Below, piece by piece: positions 16,989-26,588 of a DNA stretch of 64,000 nt. The translations under genes and the position numbers were made by a program. The stretch lies in the NCBI GenBank assembly GCA_022711405.1, contig JAKLFC010000012.1:53669-117668 (forward strand), in the 5' to 3' direction. The notes below the pieces were generated by a model. That model saw only the letters and a list, made by a program, of their open reading frames with translations, searched no databases and was not told the origin of the DNA. Source of the stretch: Bacteroidota bacterium. Lineage in GTDB: Bacteria; Bacteroidota; Bacteroidia; Bacteroidales; JAGONC01. Positions within the stretch are counted from its first letter, which is position 1, and the number at the start of each line of letters is the position of its first letter.

Positions 16989-18125
16989 TTATCCCGGCGA
17001 TATGCTGTCGGAGCATTCCAGCAGCGTCAGGTCGCTTGAAGTATTGATATTGGCAAAGATAGCAGGATTACTGAAAGGATGGCCCATGCCGACCGTCAAT
17101 CCTTTGAAACGGATCCTTTTAAAAAGATCAGGTAACGCATAATTCTTCACCGCAAAAAGCTCTTCCATGGGCTCAACGACAGAACGCTCATACAAGCCGA
17201 TGACGGGTTCGAATTTTTCGTTGCCGTGAGATGGTACCACAACCTGTGCATCTTCCCTGATGCGAACCAGTTCGCGATACAGTCCCGCAGGTACCAGAGG
17301 GGTGTCGACGGAAGCAACAAGGTTTATCAGCGTCGGGGACTCACGCAGACAGGAATAAATACCCATCATGGGACCACAGTCGGGTACGGTATCGCTGATG
17401 ACAGGATATCCGAGATCCAGGTAAGAATCAGAATTTGAGCTGATAATAACTGCATTGCACAGAGCGCTGAACCGCTCCAGGGCAATTCTTATCAGGGATT
17501 TATCCCGGAACCGGACCCATCCCTTGTCCATACCAAACCGGCTGCTTTTACCTCCTGCCAGGATAATTCCGGTGACGGGCATCCTTCTGTCCCGTTGAAA
17601 AGATGTGCATTCCTGCATAATTTCTTGAAGAAGTGCTTCAGGCGATACTTCATCCGGTTTGATAACCCGGCAGCCTTCTAATTTCCAGTGCAGGATAACC
17701 TGTGAGACCAGTGATTCCCGAACGACCATGATGATCGTTCCAAAAGGAATGTCTTTTATATGTGACAGAAAATCCGACCAACCACCATTCCGGAGTTCCA
17801 GACCGCCCACCTCATCCATGACAAGGACATCAGGGTGTGTATAAAGTGTTTTATTCAACGCAGTACATCCGAAATCCAGGCCTTTCTTTTTGAAGTAAAA
17901 ATGTCTGAAAGGAATATCAGTGCCTGAATCCCAATGATCGCAAAGCAGTGTTTGCATGCCATTTTCAAGGTCTCTCACAAAAAAACGATCCCTGATACCT
18001 TCGGCCCATGATCCTGATGAGTAAATTCCGCCAACCTGAATGAAGTTTTTCAGAAGCAGGAGGTACAGGTTCATCACCCAGGACGTTTTTCCGGTACCCG
18101 GCATACCCGTGACAATATAGATCAT
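16989..18125 (-). CDS. THEP1-type NTPase fused to molybdenum cofactor guanylyltransferase (MobA)
   Basis: A 378-residue two-domain protein. The N-terminal domain (1-175) is a THEP1/NTPase_1-type P-loop protein: Walker A GMPGTGKT at 7-14 and Walker B LVMDEVGGLEL at 101-111, matching the DEIG-MEL signature. The C-terminal domain (184-378) is MobA: LAGGKSSRFGMDK (189-201), CGPMMGIYSCL and VASVDTPLVP. MobA attaches GMP to molybdopterin to make MGD, the cofactor form used by the neighbouring reductase. The role of the NTPase half is unknown. Its ATG overlaps the queA stop by 4 bp. Confidence 0.87.
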   Translation of the reverse strand: MIYIVTGMPGTGKTSWVMNLYLLLLKNFIQVGGIYSSGSWAEGIRDRFFVRDLENGMQTLLCDHWDSGTDIPFRHFYFKKKGLDFGCTALNKTLYTHPDVLVMDEVGGLELRNGGWSDFLSHIKDIPFGTIIMVVRESLVSQVILHWKLEGCRVIKPDEVSPEALLQEIMQECTSFQRDRRMPVTGIILAGGKSSRFGMDKGWVRFRDKSLIRIALERFSALCNAVIISSNSDSYLDLGYPVISDTVPDCGPMMGIYSCLRESPTLINLVASVDTPLVPAGLYRELVRIREDAQVVVPSHGNEKFEPVIGLYERSVVEPMEELFAVKNYALPDLFKRIRFKGLTVGMGHPFSNPAIFANINTSSDLTLLECSDSISPG

Positions 18126-19351
18126 AGTTCAGGATCCCTTCCGTAAAAAAGACAACTATCCCCATAGCTCAGAAAGCGAAAATCGTGATCGAGGGCATAC
18201 TGGTAGGCCCGTTCCCATTCATTCCCGATGAATGCTGCCACCAGGAGCAAGAGGGTGCTCCGCGGCTGGTGGAAATTGGTGATCAGGATACCCGTGAAAC
18301 GGAACCGGTAACCGGGAACGATCATCAGGCGTGTTTCCCCATAAAGGTTATCCAATCCATTATTATCCAAATATTCGAGGATCGCTTCGAGTGAACGGGT
18401 CACCGGAATGGATCCCGGAGGTGAGCCCGAATAGGGCTCCCACTGGCCGATGGACACCGGAAGGGGAGCTCCGCGATGACTGATCAGCTTGACACCGAAC
18501 CAGTACAGGCTTTCAAGGGTTCGCACCGTGGTGGTTCCGACAACGATTTTGTTTCTGGTGCCGGAGGTGTAAAGCGCCCGGATCGTTTCCTTCGGGATGC
18601 TGAACCACTCCGGGTGCATGACATGTTCCCCGATATGTTCACTGGTGACGGGTGTAAAGGTACCCGCACCGACATGCAAGGTGACGCGGGCGGTTTCAAT
18701 CCGTCTGGTGTTTAACTGTTGAAGGACATGTTCCGTAAAATGAAGTCCGGCGGTGGGAGCGGCCACGGATCCATCCATGGTGGCAAACAGGGTCTGGTAA
18801 CGGATATTATCAAGAGGTTGCGGCTCACGCTGGATATAGGGAGGGAGAGGTATCCTGCCAAACGCTTCCAGCACCTGTGCAAACGTAAAATGTCCGGGAG
18901 TCCAGTTGAACCGTACCAGGCCAGGATTGGTGAGGGGCAGGATGCGCTCAGCGGTGAAACGGATCCTCTGGCCGTTAAGCTCGGTAAAAGCTTCCAGCAG
19001 TCCCTGTTTCCATCTCTTTGCATTGCCAATGAGGCATTTCCACTGCACATCCGGGGATTGGGCAAATGCCATCTGGATCTCCCTGACAGGTTTCTCCGGA
19101 TTCAGGCAGAATACCTCCACCGGGGCGCCTGTGGATTTCCTGAACAGAAGACGTGCATGGATCACCCGCGTGTCATTCACCAGAAGAAGTCCATTTTCAG
19201 GAAGGTGACCGGCAATGTTCCGGAATACATCTTCTCCGATCTGCCCGTGACGGTAGATCAGGAGCTTTGACTGATCCCGCTCAGCGAGGGGAAACTGGCT
19301 GATGCGGCCGGGAGGCAGTTCATAATGAAAATCACTGATCCGGAAATTCAT
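18122..19351 (-). CDS. queA: S-adenosylmethionine:tRNA ribosyltransferase-isomerase
   Basis: QueA transfers and isomerises the ribosyl part of SAM onto preQ1 in tRNA, giving epoxyqueuosine. The 409-residue product contains NDTRVIHARLLFRKSTGAPVEV near the start, AAPTAGLHFTEHVL, VTLHVGAGTF and the C-terminal TNFHQPRSTLLLLVAAFIG. The frame is open to 19435, but ATG at 19351 (MNFRISDFHYELPPGRI) is the family start and lies 1 bp after the preceding stop. The protein is somewhat longer than the roughly 350 aa of typical bacterial QueA, as is common in Bacteroidota. Confidence 0.94.
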   Translation of the reverse strand: MNFRISDFHYELPPGRISQFPLAERDQSKLLIYRHGQIGEDVFRNIAGHLPENGLLLVNDTRVIHARLLFRKSTGAPVEVFCLNPEKPVREIQMAFAQSPDVQWKCLIGNAKRWKQGLLEAFTELNGQRIRFTAERILPLTNPGLVRFNWTPGHFTFAQVLEAFGRIPLPPYIQREPQPLDNIRYQTLFATMDGSVAAPTAGLHFTEHVLQQLNTRRIETARVTLHVGAGTFTPVTSEHIGEHVMHPEWFSIPKETIRALYTSGTRNKIVVGTTTVRTLESLYWFGVKLISHRGAPLPVSIGQWEPYSGSPPGSIPVTRSLEAILEYLDNNGLDNLYGETRLMIVPGYRFRFTGILITNFHQPRSTLLLLVAAFIGNEWERAYQYALDHDFRFLSYGDSCLFYGRDPEL

Positions 19352-19352
19352 C

Positions 19353-20078
19353 CTATTTATTGAGCTCCCGTTGAATCTCACGATGGTACCTGGTTTGAAG
19401 ATCCTGAAGCCGGTCAAGGGTACAGGAAACATCATAGATCCTCACCAGCTCCATCATTCCCTGATGAGTGTAAGCAGAAGCCAGTGCGGCATCATAATGC
19501 TGGTAACCGGAATTCCTCCTGATCAACAGGGTGATCTCCTCAAAGGTCTGCCAGTCGGGCATATAGGGTATGGTAAGAAAATTTAGTTCGGGCCGGTAAT
19601 TGTGCTGATAAATACCATCCGCTACTTCTTTCAGGGAGAAATAGGTTTTTATCCTGATCAGGCTCTGGTATGGCTTGACCTCCCGATAACGTGCGAAATC
19701 GATGCCTTCCTGTTTAAAGGATTCGATCATGGAGGGGATCCATTCCAGATGCCCGGTGCGGATACGGATACAGGAGTGGATCTCATTGAAGAGTTCCAAC
19801 TGGCCGGGAGCCGCATCAAAATCAAATCCTGTTGTAGTCCTTACCCTCTGGGTTTTTCTCACGAACTCAGCATCGTTGAAGAAATCAAACGTCCTCAGGA
19901 CAAAGAAGAGGTGATTGGGTATCAGATCCGCTTCCGGAGGTGGCACATGGAAAGAGTCATAATACCCGGGGAAGGGCGCCAGATCTTCAAGAATCAATTC
20001 ATGAAATGGCACACTGGTCTCATAAGAGGCCAGCTTCTCCTTCTTGATGATCAGTCCTGTTGTTTCCAACCGCTTCAT
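19353..20078 (-). CDS. Conserved-looking hypothetical protein upstream of queA
   Basis: A 241-residue soluble protein I do not recognise. No signal peptide, membrane helix or nucleotide motif is visible. The sequence mixes aromatic-rich segments (HELILEDLAPFPGYYDSFHVPPPEADLIPNH broken by turns) with a helical C-terminus (LQDLQTRYHREIQRELNK). The frame is open to 20129, but the promoter at 20127-20156 would start transcription near 20120, downstream of that codon. I therefore choose ATG at 20078 (MKRLETTG). It is the first gene of the unit leading to queA, NTPase/MobA and the S/T-like membrane protein. Confidence 0.75.
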   Translation of the reverse strand: MKRLETTGLIIKKEKLASYETSVPFHELILEDLAPFPGYYDSFHVPPPEADLIPNHLFFVLRTFDFFNDAEFVRKTQRVRTTTGFDFDAAPGQLELFNEIHSCIRIRTGHLEWIPSMIESFKQEGIDFARYREVKPYQSLIRIKTYFSLKEVADGIYQHNYRPELNFLTIPYMPDWQTFEEITLLIRRNSGYQHYDAALASAYTHQGMMELVRIYDVSCTLDRLQDLQTRYHREIQRELNK

Positions 20079-20126
20079 GGAAATGGTTTTGAGATGATGG
20101 AACAATGAAAGACACCTTTTCACCAG

Positions 20127-20156
20127 CAAATATAACGATAATCAGACGGGAATCAA
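20127..20156 (-). promoter_or_regulatory. Promoter of the hypothetical-queA-mobA unit
   Basis: On the minus strand TTG (20156-20154), a 19-nt spacer and TATATTTG (20134-20127) give a near-ideal Bacteroidota promoter. The expected start near 20120 excludes the ATG at 20129 and supports the one at 20078. Confidence 0.72.
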
Positions 20157-20158
20157 TG

Positions 20159-20166
20159 TATTTTTG
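20159..20166 (+). promoter_or_regulatory. Probable -7 element of pssA
   Basis: TATTTTTG matches TAnnTTTG and lies 39 nt before the pssA ATG, which gives a leader of about 33 nt. No clear TTG is seen at the -33 position. Confidence 0.5.
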
Positions 20167-20205
20167 TATCACCGGATATGATCCATTTCATTAATACCCT
20201 AACGC

Positions 20206-20943
20206 ATGAATATCAAAAAGAACATACCCAACCTGATCACCCTGATGAATCTATTATCAGGGATCCTTGCCATCCTTTTTATTTTAAGGGATGAGCTGGT
20301 ACTGGGTTCTATCTGCATCACCGTTGCCCTGGTGCTCGATTTTCTGGATGGCTTTTTTGCCAGGCTTCTGCATGTACAGTCGCCGATCGGAGAACAGCTG
20401 GACTCCCTGTCGGATCTTGTTTCATTCGGCGTGGCGCCGGGTTATGTTCTATGGTCGCTCATGAGAGGTGCTTATCTTGAGGAAGGAATTACCTTCTCAG
20501 GCCTTCTCCCCTATTTAGCCTTTCTGGTTCCTGTCTTTTCTGCGATCCGCCTGGCGGTGTTTACGATCGATCCCTCCCAGAAGTATACTTTTCGTGGATT
20601 GCCCACACCGGCCAGCGCCATTTTCATCGGATCGATACCGCTGCTTCTTGCCGGCAGGACTACTCCGCTGCTGCTGGTCAATATTTTCTCATCCCCCACC
20701 CTCCTGCTGATCATGGCCATGGCCATCTCCTTCCTGATGGTAGCACCTGTACACATGATCTCCCTTAAATTCAGGAATTTCTCATGGAAATCGAACTGGT
20801 TGAGGTACCTTCTGCTTCTTGTGGCCATTCTTCTCATCATTTTGCTTGGCTTTGCCGCATTTCCTCTCATCATTCTCTGCTACGTGGTTCTTTCCGTATT
20901 CTTTTTACCTCAGCGGGTTGGGCCTTCGCCTGCAGAACTATGA
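20206..20943 (+). CDS. pssA: CDP-diacylglycerol-serine O-phosphatidyltransferase
   Basis: PssA makes phosphatidylserine from CDP-diacylglycerol and serine at the inner membrane, the precursor of phosphatidylethanolamine. The CDP-alcohol phosphatidyltransferase signature DGxxARx8GxxxDxxxD is intact (LDGFFARLLHV...GEQLDSLSD, about residues 48-71). About six to seven membrane helices are visible in 245 residues, normal for the type found in Bacteroidota. No psd gene is adjacent. Confidence 0.93.
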   Translation: MNIKKNIPNLITLMNLLSGILAILFILRDELVLGSICITVALVLDFLDGFFARLLHVQSPIGEQLDSLSDLVSFGVAPGYVLWSLMRGAYLEEGITFSGLLPYLAFLVPVFSAIRLAVFTIDPSQKYTFRGLPTPASAIFIGSIPLLLAGRTTPLLLVNIFSSPTLLLIMAMAISFLMVAPVHMISLKFRNFSWKSNWLRYLLLLVAILLIILLGFAAFPLIILCYVVLSVFFLPQRVGPSPAEL

Positions 20944-21001
20944 AAGACGGTCTGCAGGACGATGTTTACAGCAAATTCTGAGGATTTTACTGTTTTTATC
21001 G

Positions 21002-21009
21002 TAATTTTG
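21002..21009 (+). promoter_or_regulatory. Probable -7 element of the serine hydrolase gene
   Basis: TAATTTTG matches TAnnTTTG about 22 nt before the ATG at 21032. The -33 region lacks a clear TTG. Confidence 0.45.
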
Positions 21010-21031
21010 CAGCCGTCTAATCCAGGGATGG

Positions 21032-22417
21032 TTGAACAGAATGAGCCATTTTTTTAATAGAAAATTGATACGCCCCGCGCTGATCGTTTTATTCTTCTTT
21101 TTCTTCATTTATTCCGAAAACAATTATGGTCTGCAGAACATTGCCCGCTCAGAGGTTCTGACCATTGAAGAGGAGAGTCATCTTTCGGATATGATCTTCA
21201 GGCAGATGTACAACCGGTTTGATTCCATCGTGGATATCAGTACGCATCATTACGGGTTCAATGGTAACCTGCTGATTGCGTGCAACAACGAGATCCTATA
21301 CCAGGCCTGCTCCGGATATGAGGGCTCCCATCTGACGAAATTAAGACCGGAAACTGCATTTCAGCTGGCCTCGGCAAGCAAGCAGTTTACAGCGATGGCC
21401 ATTCTGATCCTTCTGAAGGATGGCAAGCTAAGACTGGATGATCCTCTTCAGCGGTTCATCCCTGAACTGCCCTACCCCGGAGTGACGATCCGGCATCTGC
21501 TCAACCATACATCCGGCGTTCCGAATTACCTCTGGTACATTGACAATTACTGGACATCCGACACTGAGCTGCCGTCCAATGAGGACATGATCCGGATACT
21601 GTCACAGTATGGAAAAGAGCTCAATTTTGAGCCGGGTAGAAGGTTTTACTATTCCAATACGGGTTATGCCATTCTTGCCAGTGTCGTGGAGCGGATCTCC
21701 GGGCAATCGTTCGGTGAGTTTCTGACAGAGCGTATTTTCAGGCCATTGGACATGGAGAATGCCTCGGTACGGACGCCCTCGTCGCGTACATCCGACCCGT
21801 CGTATCTTGCCGGGTACAGAAGAAGCCGTTCGTTGTCGAATTCCTTCGAAACGGTCATGCACGATGGTATTGCGGGCGACAAAGGCGTATATGCTTCGAT
21901 GATCGATCTTTTCAAATGGGACCGGGCGCTGAATAACGACCTGCTGGTCCCTCATCAGATCACCCAGCAGGCATTTACCGCAGGACAGCTGGGTAACAAG
22001 CGCGAAATTCCATATGGTTTTGGATTCAGGCTGGATCAAGAAGGCAACTCCAGGGTGGTTTACCATTATGGCCGCTGGAGCGGCTTCCGCACCGCCTTTG
22101 TCAAGTATTTGCCTGATGACCTGACGATCATCATCCTGAACAACACAAGCTTTAACGGAGCGAACCAGATGGTGGCTGCTTTCAGGCAGGCATGGGATGA
22201 GCTGATGGTTTGCGGAACAGCGAAAACGATCGTTCAGACGGTGCTCACCAAGGGTGTTGATGAAGGTATGGCTCTTTATTCCTTACAAAATGAAAGCGAT
22301 AAAGACTGGATTTTGAAATCCAGGCTGCTGCCAAAAATAGCCGATTATCTGGAAGCTCAGGGGAAAGGTTCAAAATCTAAGGCAATTCGTGAATTCACAC
22401 GGCAATTACCGTCGTAG
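21032..22417 (+). CDS. Serine hydrolase, class C beta-lactamase/penicillin-binding fold
   Basis: A 461-residue exported protein with an N-terminal signal or anchor (about residues 14-30, [13 protein letters not shown]). The class C serine hydrolase motifs are all present: SxxK in [11 protein letters not shown] (about residue 115), YxN in [10 protein letters not shown] (about 209) and a C-terminal HxG-like HYGRWSGF (about 344). Relatives include esterases, D-amino-acid peptidases and beta-lactamases, so the substrate is open. After the catalytic domain about 80 residues of helical sequence follow. The 3' end overlaps the convergent lptB by 12 bp. Confidence 0.88.
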   Translation: MNRMSHFFNRKLIRPALIVLFFFFFIYSENNYGLQNIARSEVLTIEEESHLSDMIFRQMYNRFDSIVDISTHHYGFNGNLLIACNNEILYQACSGYEGSHLTKLRPETAFQLASASKQFTAMAILILLKDGKLRLDDPLQRFIPELPYPGVTIRHLLNHTSGVPNYLWYIDNYWTSDTELPSNEDMIRILSQYGKELNFEPGRRFYYSNTGYAILASVVERISGQSFGEFLTERIFRPLDMENASVRTPSSRTSDPSYLAGYRRSRSLSNSFETVMHDGIAGDKGVYASMIDLFKWDRALNNDLLVPHQITQQAFTAGQLGNKREIPYGFGFRLDQEGNSRVVYHYGRWSGFRTAFVKYLPDDLTIIILNNTSFNGANQMVAAFRQAWDELMVCGTAKTIVQTVLTKGVDEGMALYSLQNESDKDWILKSRLLPKIADYLEAQGKGSKSKAIREFTRQLPS

Positions 22418-23131
22418 TTCAAACTTCTCTCCCAGGTAGACCTTCCGTACATGTTCATCCTGTGCCAGTTCTTCTGATGTGCCCGATTTCATGATGGCGC
22501 CCTCAAAGAGAAGGTACGAACGGTCGGTGATGGATAGTGTTTCGTGCACATTGTGGTCAGTGATCAAAACACCGATATTCTTATCTTTCAATTTGGACAC
22601 GATGTACTGGATGTCCTCCACAGCGATGGGATCAACACCGGCAAAGGGTTCATCCAGCAGGATGAATTTCGGATCCACGGCCAGGGCGCGGGCGATCTCC
22701 GTCCGTCTCCTTTCCCCTCCCGAGAGGGTGATCCCCTTGCTGAAGCGTACATGCTGAAGCCCGAATTCCTCGATCAGGGATTCCAGTTTTTCTTTTTGCT
22801 GCTGCCGCGCCGTCCGGGTAAACTCCAGTACTGCGCGCAGGTTATCCTCCACGGTCAGCTGACGAAATACCGACGCCTCCTGTGAGAGGTAACCGATCCC
22901 GAGCTTTGCTCTTTTGTACATCGGTTCGCGGGTGATTTCCAGATCATCAAGGAATACCTGACCCGATAAGGGCTTGATCAGGCCGACGATGATGTAAAAC
23001 GAAGTGGTCTTTCCTGCACCATTGGGTCCCAGCAGTCCTACGATCTCACCCTGCTTTACCTCAATGGAAACATCATTGACGACAATGCGGTTCTTGTATT
23101 TTTTGACCAGGTTTTTGGTGTAGAGCAGCAT
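22406..23131 (-). CDS. lptB: LPS export ABC transporter ATP-binding protein
   Basis: LptB powers extraction of lipopolysaccharide from the inner membrane by the Lpt machine. The 241-residue product has Walker [10 protein letters not shown], a Q-loop at YLSQEASVF, signature [15 protein letters not shown], Walker [14 protein letters not shown] and the switch His in [28 protein letters not shown] is characteristic of LptB rather than of general transporters. It follows kdsD by 11 bp, linking LPS sugar synthesis and export. Confidence 0.94.
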   Translation of the reverse strand: MLLYTKNLVKKYKNRIVVNDVSIEVKQGEIVGLLGPNGAGKTTSFYIIVGLIKPLSGQVFLDDLEITREPMYKRAKLGIGYLSQEASVFRQLTVEDNLRAVLEFTRTARQQQKEKLESLIEEFGLQHVRFSKGITLSGGERRRTEIARALAVDPKFILLDEPFAGVDPIAVEDIQYIVSKLKDKNIGVLITDHNVHETLSITDRSYLLFEGAIMKSGTSEELAQDEHVRKVYLGEKFELRR

Positions 23132-23142
23132 GACCGTTCTTT

Positions 23143-24108
23143 CTAAATGATACCTTCCTTAAGTATATCATGCAGGTGGATCACGCCCACATAACGGCCT
23201 TCCTCCAGCACCAGCAGCTGTGTGATATTATTCTTGCGCATCACGTCGAGTGCCTGGCTGACAAGTGTATCTTTTTCGATCGTCCTGGGATTTCTGGTCA
23301 TGATATCCCTGGCCCTGATGGTTTCAAGAGGGATATTTTTCTGCAGCATCCGGCGAAGGTCACCATCGGTGATGATACCCACCAGCTGATCATTTTCCAT
23401 GACAGCAGTTGCACCCAGGCGCCTGGAAGAGATCTCGATGATGGTCTGGCTGACATCGGCCATCGAGTCGATCCTGGGTACCTCATTATTGATGTACAGG
23501 TCACTGACTTTCAGGTATAACTGTTTTCCAAGCGAGCCGCCGGGATGGTACCTGGCAAAATCCTCCATGGTGAATCCATGGCACTCCAGGAGGCAGACCG
23601 CCAGCGCATCTCCCATGGCAAGCTGGGCAGCTGTGCTGGATGTGGGTGCAAGGTTGTTGGGACAGGCTTCTTTTGGTACTGCAGTACAGATGACCAGGTC
23701 AGCTGAACGGGCAAGGTAGGACGAAGGGTTCCCAACCATGGCGATCAGCTTGTTTCCCAGCAGTTTAAGCAATGGCAACAGTACCTTGATCTCAGGTGTC
23801 TCACCGCTTTTGGATATACAGATGATCACATCATCGTCCCTGATCATTCCCAGATCCCCATGGATCGCATCGGCAGCGTGAAGAAAGATGGCCCTTGTCC
23901 CGGTGGAATTCAGTGTGGATACGATCTTGTTGGCAATGTGGGCACTTTTGCCGATGCCTGTGATGATCACCCTGCCCGTTGAATGGAAGATCAGTTCAAC
24001 GCAACGGTAAAAGTCGTCATTCACATGTTCGATCAGGCCCAGAATAGCTTCTGATTCATCCCGGATGGTCCTCTGTGCGATCTGTTTAATCTCACCGGCT
24101 GATTTCAA
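23143..24108 (-). CDS. kdsD: D-arabinose 5-phosphate isomerase (SIS plus tandem CBS)
   Basis: This enzyme converts ribulose 5-phosphate to arabinose 5-phosphate, the first step to Kdo of LPS. The SIS domain (about 1-190) shows [23 protein letters not shown], the [20 protein letters not shown] phosphate loop and [10 protein letters not shown]. Two CBS domains (about 205-320) follow. The length of 321 aa is normal. The start codon is TTG at 24108; no in-frame ATG lies close upstream and the next internal Met would remove the fold. It is the first gene of a kdsD-lptB pair. Confidence 0.93.
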   Translation of the reverse strand: MKSAGEIKQIAQRTIRDESEAILGLIEHVNDDFYRCVELIFHSTGRVIITGIGKSAHIANKIVSTLNSTGTRAIFLHAADAIHGDLGMIRDDDVIICISKSGETPEIKVLLPLLKLLGNKLIAMVGNPSSYLARSADLVICTAVPKEACPNNLAPTSSTAAQLAMGDALAVCLLECHGFTMEDFARYHPGGSLGKQLYLKVSDLYINNEVPRIDSMADVSQTIIEISSRRLGATAVMENDQLVGIITDGDLRRMLQKNIPLETIRARDIMTRNPRTIEKDTLVSQALDVMRKNNITQLLVLEEGRYVGVIHLHDILKEGII

Positions 24109-24263
24109 AATTGTCTGGATTGAAGTAAAAGATATAACCTGGCTGCAAAGTTACTATTTAGCTGTATCCATCCATAAGGGAAAAACAGCGTAAATAAAAA
24201 ATAGAATGTTGAAATCGATGGTTTATTGTATTAAATTTATGAAAGATTTTACTGTACATTGGA

Positions 24264-24295
24264 TTATTATATAAAAAGTATTTTGTATAAATTTG
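24264..24295 (+). promoter_or_regulatory. Probable promoter of recQ
   Basis: TAAATTTG (24288-24295) matches TAnnTTTG. A TTA at 24264-24266 lies 21 nt upstream. The 246-bp gap between kdsD and recQ is otherwise AT-rich and non-coding. Confidence 0.45.
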
Positions 24296-24369
24296 TTTTA
24301 GATGAAACCATCGGGGAAAACAGTTCTTAATGAAAGCAACGGGCAGGGTGTTTTTTGAATTTCAATGAA

Positions 24370-26568
24370 ATGGAGACGACGATCGATTATTCGTTACATC
24401 AACTGTTGAAGAAGTTTTTCGGGTTCGATTCATTCAAGGGGAATCAGGAAGCTATCATCAAGAACCTGCTGTCAGGCAGGAATACGTTTGTGATCATGCC
24501 CACGGGCGGAGGAAAATCAATGTGCTATCAGCTTCCGGCCCTGATCAAGGATGGCACGACCATCATCATATCACCACTGATTGCGCTGATGAAAAATCAG
24601 GTGGATTCCATCCGTAACTTTGGGACAGAAACAGGGATTGCTCATTTTCTCAATTCTTCTCTTTCCAAGAACGAGATCACTCAGGTAAAGAAGGATCTGG
24701 TGAGTGGTAAGACCAAACTCCTGTACGTGGCCCCGGAATCACTCACCAAGGATGAAAATGTCGTGTTTCTGAAAGACATCAACATTTCTTTATACGCCAT
24801 CGATGAGGCCCACTGCATTTCGGAATGGGGGCATGATTTCCGGCCTGAGTACCGTCGGATTCGTCCGATCATCGAGAGCATAGGCCAGGAAGTCCCCGTC
24901 ATTGCCCTGACGGCCACGGCCACCCTCAAGGTTCAGCAGGATATCCAGAAGAATCTGAAGATACAGGATGCCGTTATCTTTAAATCCTCGTTCGACCGGC
25001 CAAACCTTTATTACGAGGTTAGGCCGAAGACCAAGGAAGTGGTAAAGGATATCATCCGGTATATCAAGAACAATTCCGGTAAATCGGGAATAGTTTACTG
25101 CCTGAGCCGTAAGAAAGTCGAAGAGCTTGCTGAAACGCTGAAAGTGAATGGCATCAGGGCCCTGCCCTATCACGCAGGCCTGGATGCCTCCACGCGGAGG
25201 ATCAATCAGGATAAATTCCTGATGGAAGAGGCCGAGGTGATCGTGGCCACCATCGCCTTCGGGATGGGGATTGATAAGCCGGACGTCCGCTTTGTCATCC
25301 ACCACGATATGCCCAAAAGCATCGAGGGATATTACCAGGAGACAGGCCGTGCCGGTCGTGATGACGGAGAAGGGAACTGCATTGCCTTTTACAGTTATGA
25401 TGACATCCTCAAACTCGAAAAATTCAATAAGGATAAAGGCGTGGCCGAACAGGAAATTGCCAAGCAGTTGCTGATGGAAACCGTAGCATACGCTGAATCC
25501 TCCGTTTGCCGGCATAAGCTCCTTCTGCATTATTTTGGCGAGATCTATACGCGCGACAGCTGCGGTGCCTGCGACAACTGCCTTCACCCCAAGACCCGCT
25601 TTGAGGGAAAGAAATCCGTTGAACTGGTACTGGAAACCATAGAAGCCACCAAACAACAGTTCAAGGCCAAGCATATCATCAATATCATCACCGGCAAGCC
25701 CTCCTCCACCATCAAACAAATGCGGCACCACCAGCTGGAGATGTTCGGAAAGGGAATGGAAGAGGATGAAAAGTTCTGGAATGCAGTCATCCGGCAAACC
25801 CTCATCGAACGCCTCCTGATCAAGGATATTGAAAACTACGGTATCCTCAAGATCAGCCCGGAGGGGAAGAAATTCCTGAATAAGCCCTATTCGATCATGC
25901 TGTCGAGGGATCATGATTACGATAATCCGGAGGAAGAGGAAGATTTGATCGGCAGTGCCCACAAGACCAGCACAACGGATAAGACCCTGTTTTCGCTGCT
26001 GAAGGATCTCCGCAAGGAGATCTCCCGGAAGGAAAGCCTGCCTCCGTTTGTCATCTTCCAGGATCCTTCCCTTGAGGATATGGCCATTCAATACCCGGTC
26101 AACGAAGAAGAGCTCAAACAGATCACCGGCGTGGGGATAGGGAAAGCCCAGAAATACGGCCGGCCCTTCCTTGAACTCATCAAACAATATGTGGAGGAAA
26201 ATGAGATCATACGGCCCAATGACATGGTTGTCAAATCGGTGATCAATAAATCAGGACTTAAAGTGTACATCATTCAGAACATAGACCGCAAAATTTCCCT
26301 GGAAGATATCGCCTTCGCCAAAAACCTGACACTGAGCGAACTGCTGACTGAAATAGAAAGCATTGTGTCGTCCGGAACCAAACTGGACATAACCTACTAC
26401 ATCGATGAATTTGTAGATCCTTACCACCAGGAGGAGATCTTCGACTATTTCCATGAAGCCGAATCCGATTCTGTCGAACAGGCACTTGATACACTGGGCG
26501 AAGATGAGTATAACGAAGAAGAGATCCGGTTGATGCGGATCAAATTCCTGTCTGAACTGGGCAATTAA
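24370..26568 (+). CDS. recQ: ATP-dependent DNA helicase RecQ
   Basis: RecQ unwinds DNA 3'-5' in recombination and fork repair. The 732-residue product has motif 0 (FKGNQEAII), Walker A (MPTGGGKSMCY), DEAH with the aromatic loop (DEAHCISEWGHDFRPEY), the helicase motif VI region (QETGRAGRDD), the RQC zinc Cys set (CRHKLLLHYF...CGACDNC), a winged helix and an HRDC domain (about 520-600). After HRDC about 120 residues of an extra helical C-terminal region are present, as in other Bacteroidota RecQ. ATG at 24370 (METTIDYS) is preferred over TTG at 24355. Confidence 0.96.
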   Translation: METTIDYSLHQLLKKFFGFDSFKGNQEAIIKNLLSGRNTFVIMPTGGGKSMCYQLPALIKDGTTIIISPLIALMKNQVDSIRNFGTETGIAHFLNSSLSKNEITQVKKDLVSGKTKLLYVAPESLTKDENVVFLKDINISLYAIDEAHCISEWGHDFRPEYRRIRPIIESIGQEVPVIALTATATLKVQQDIQKNLKIQDAVIFKSSFDRPNLYYEVRPKTKEVVKDIIRYIKNNSGKSGIVYCLSRKKVEELAETLKVNGIRALPYHAGLDASTRRINQDKFLMEEAEVIVATIAFGMGIDKPDVRFVIHHDMPKSIEGYYQETGRAGRDDGEGNCIAFYSYDDILKLEKFNKDKGVAEQEIAKQLLMETVAYAESSVCRHKLLLHYFGEIYTRDSCGACDNCLHPKTRFEGKKSVELVLETIEATKQQFKAKHIINIITGKPSSTIKQMRHHQLEMFGKGMEEDEKFWNAVIRQTLIERLLIKDIENYGILKISPEGKKFLNKPYSIMLSRDHDYDNPEEEEDLIGSAHKTSTTDKTLFSLLKDLRKEISRKESLPPFVIFQDPSLEDMAIQYPVNEEELKQITGVGIGKAQKYGRPFLELIKQYVEENEIIRPNDMVVKSVINKSGLKVYIIQNIDRKISLEDIAFAKNLTLSELLTEIESIVSSGTKLDITYYIDEFVDPYHQEEIFDYFHEAESDSVEQALDTLGEDEYNEEEIRLMRIKFLSELGN

Positions 26569-26588
26569 TCCAACTAATTTATAATACA

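Noticed and set aside
24790..26187. 465-codon open frame antisense to recQ
   Set aside because: Lies wholly inside recQ on the other strand; its composition follows the complement of recQ codons and it shows no domain.
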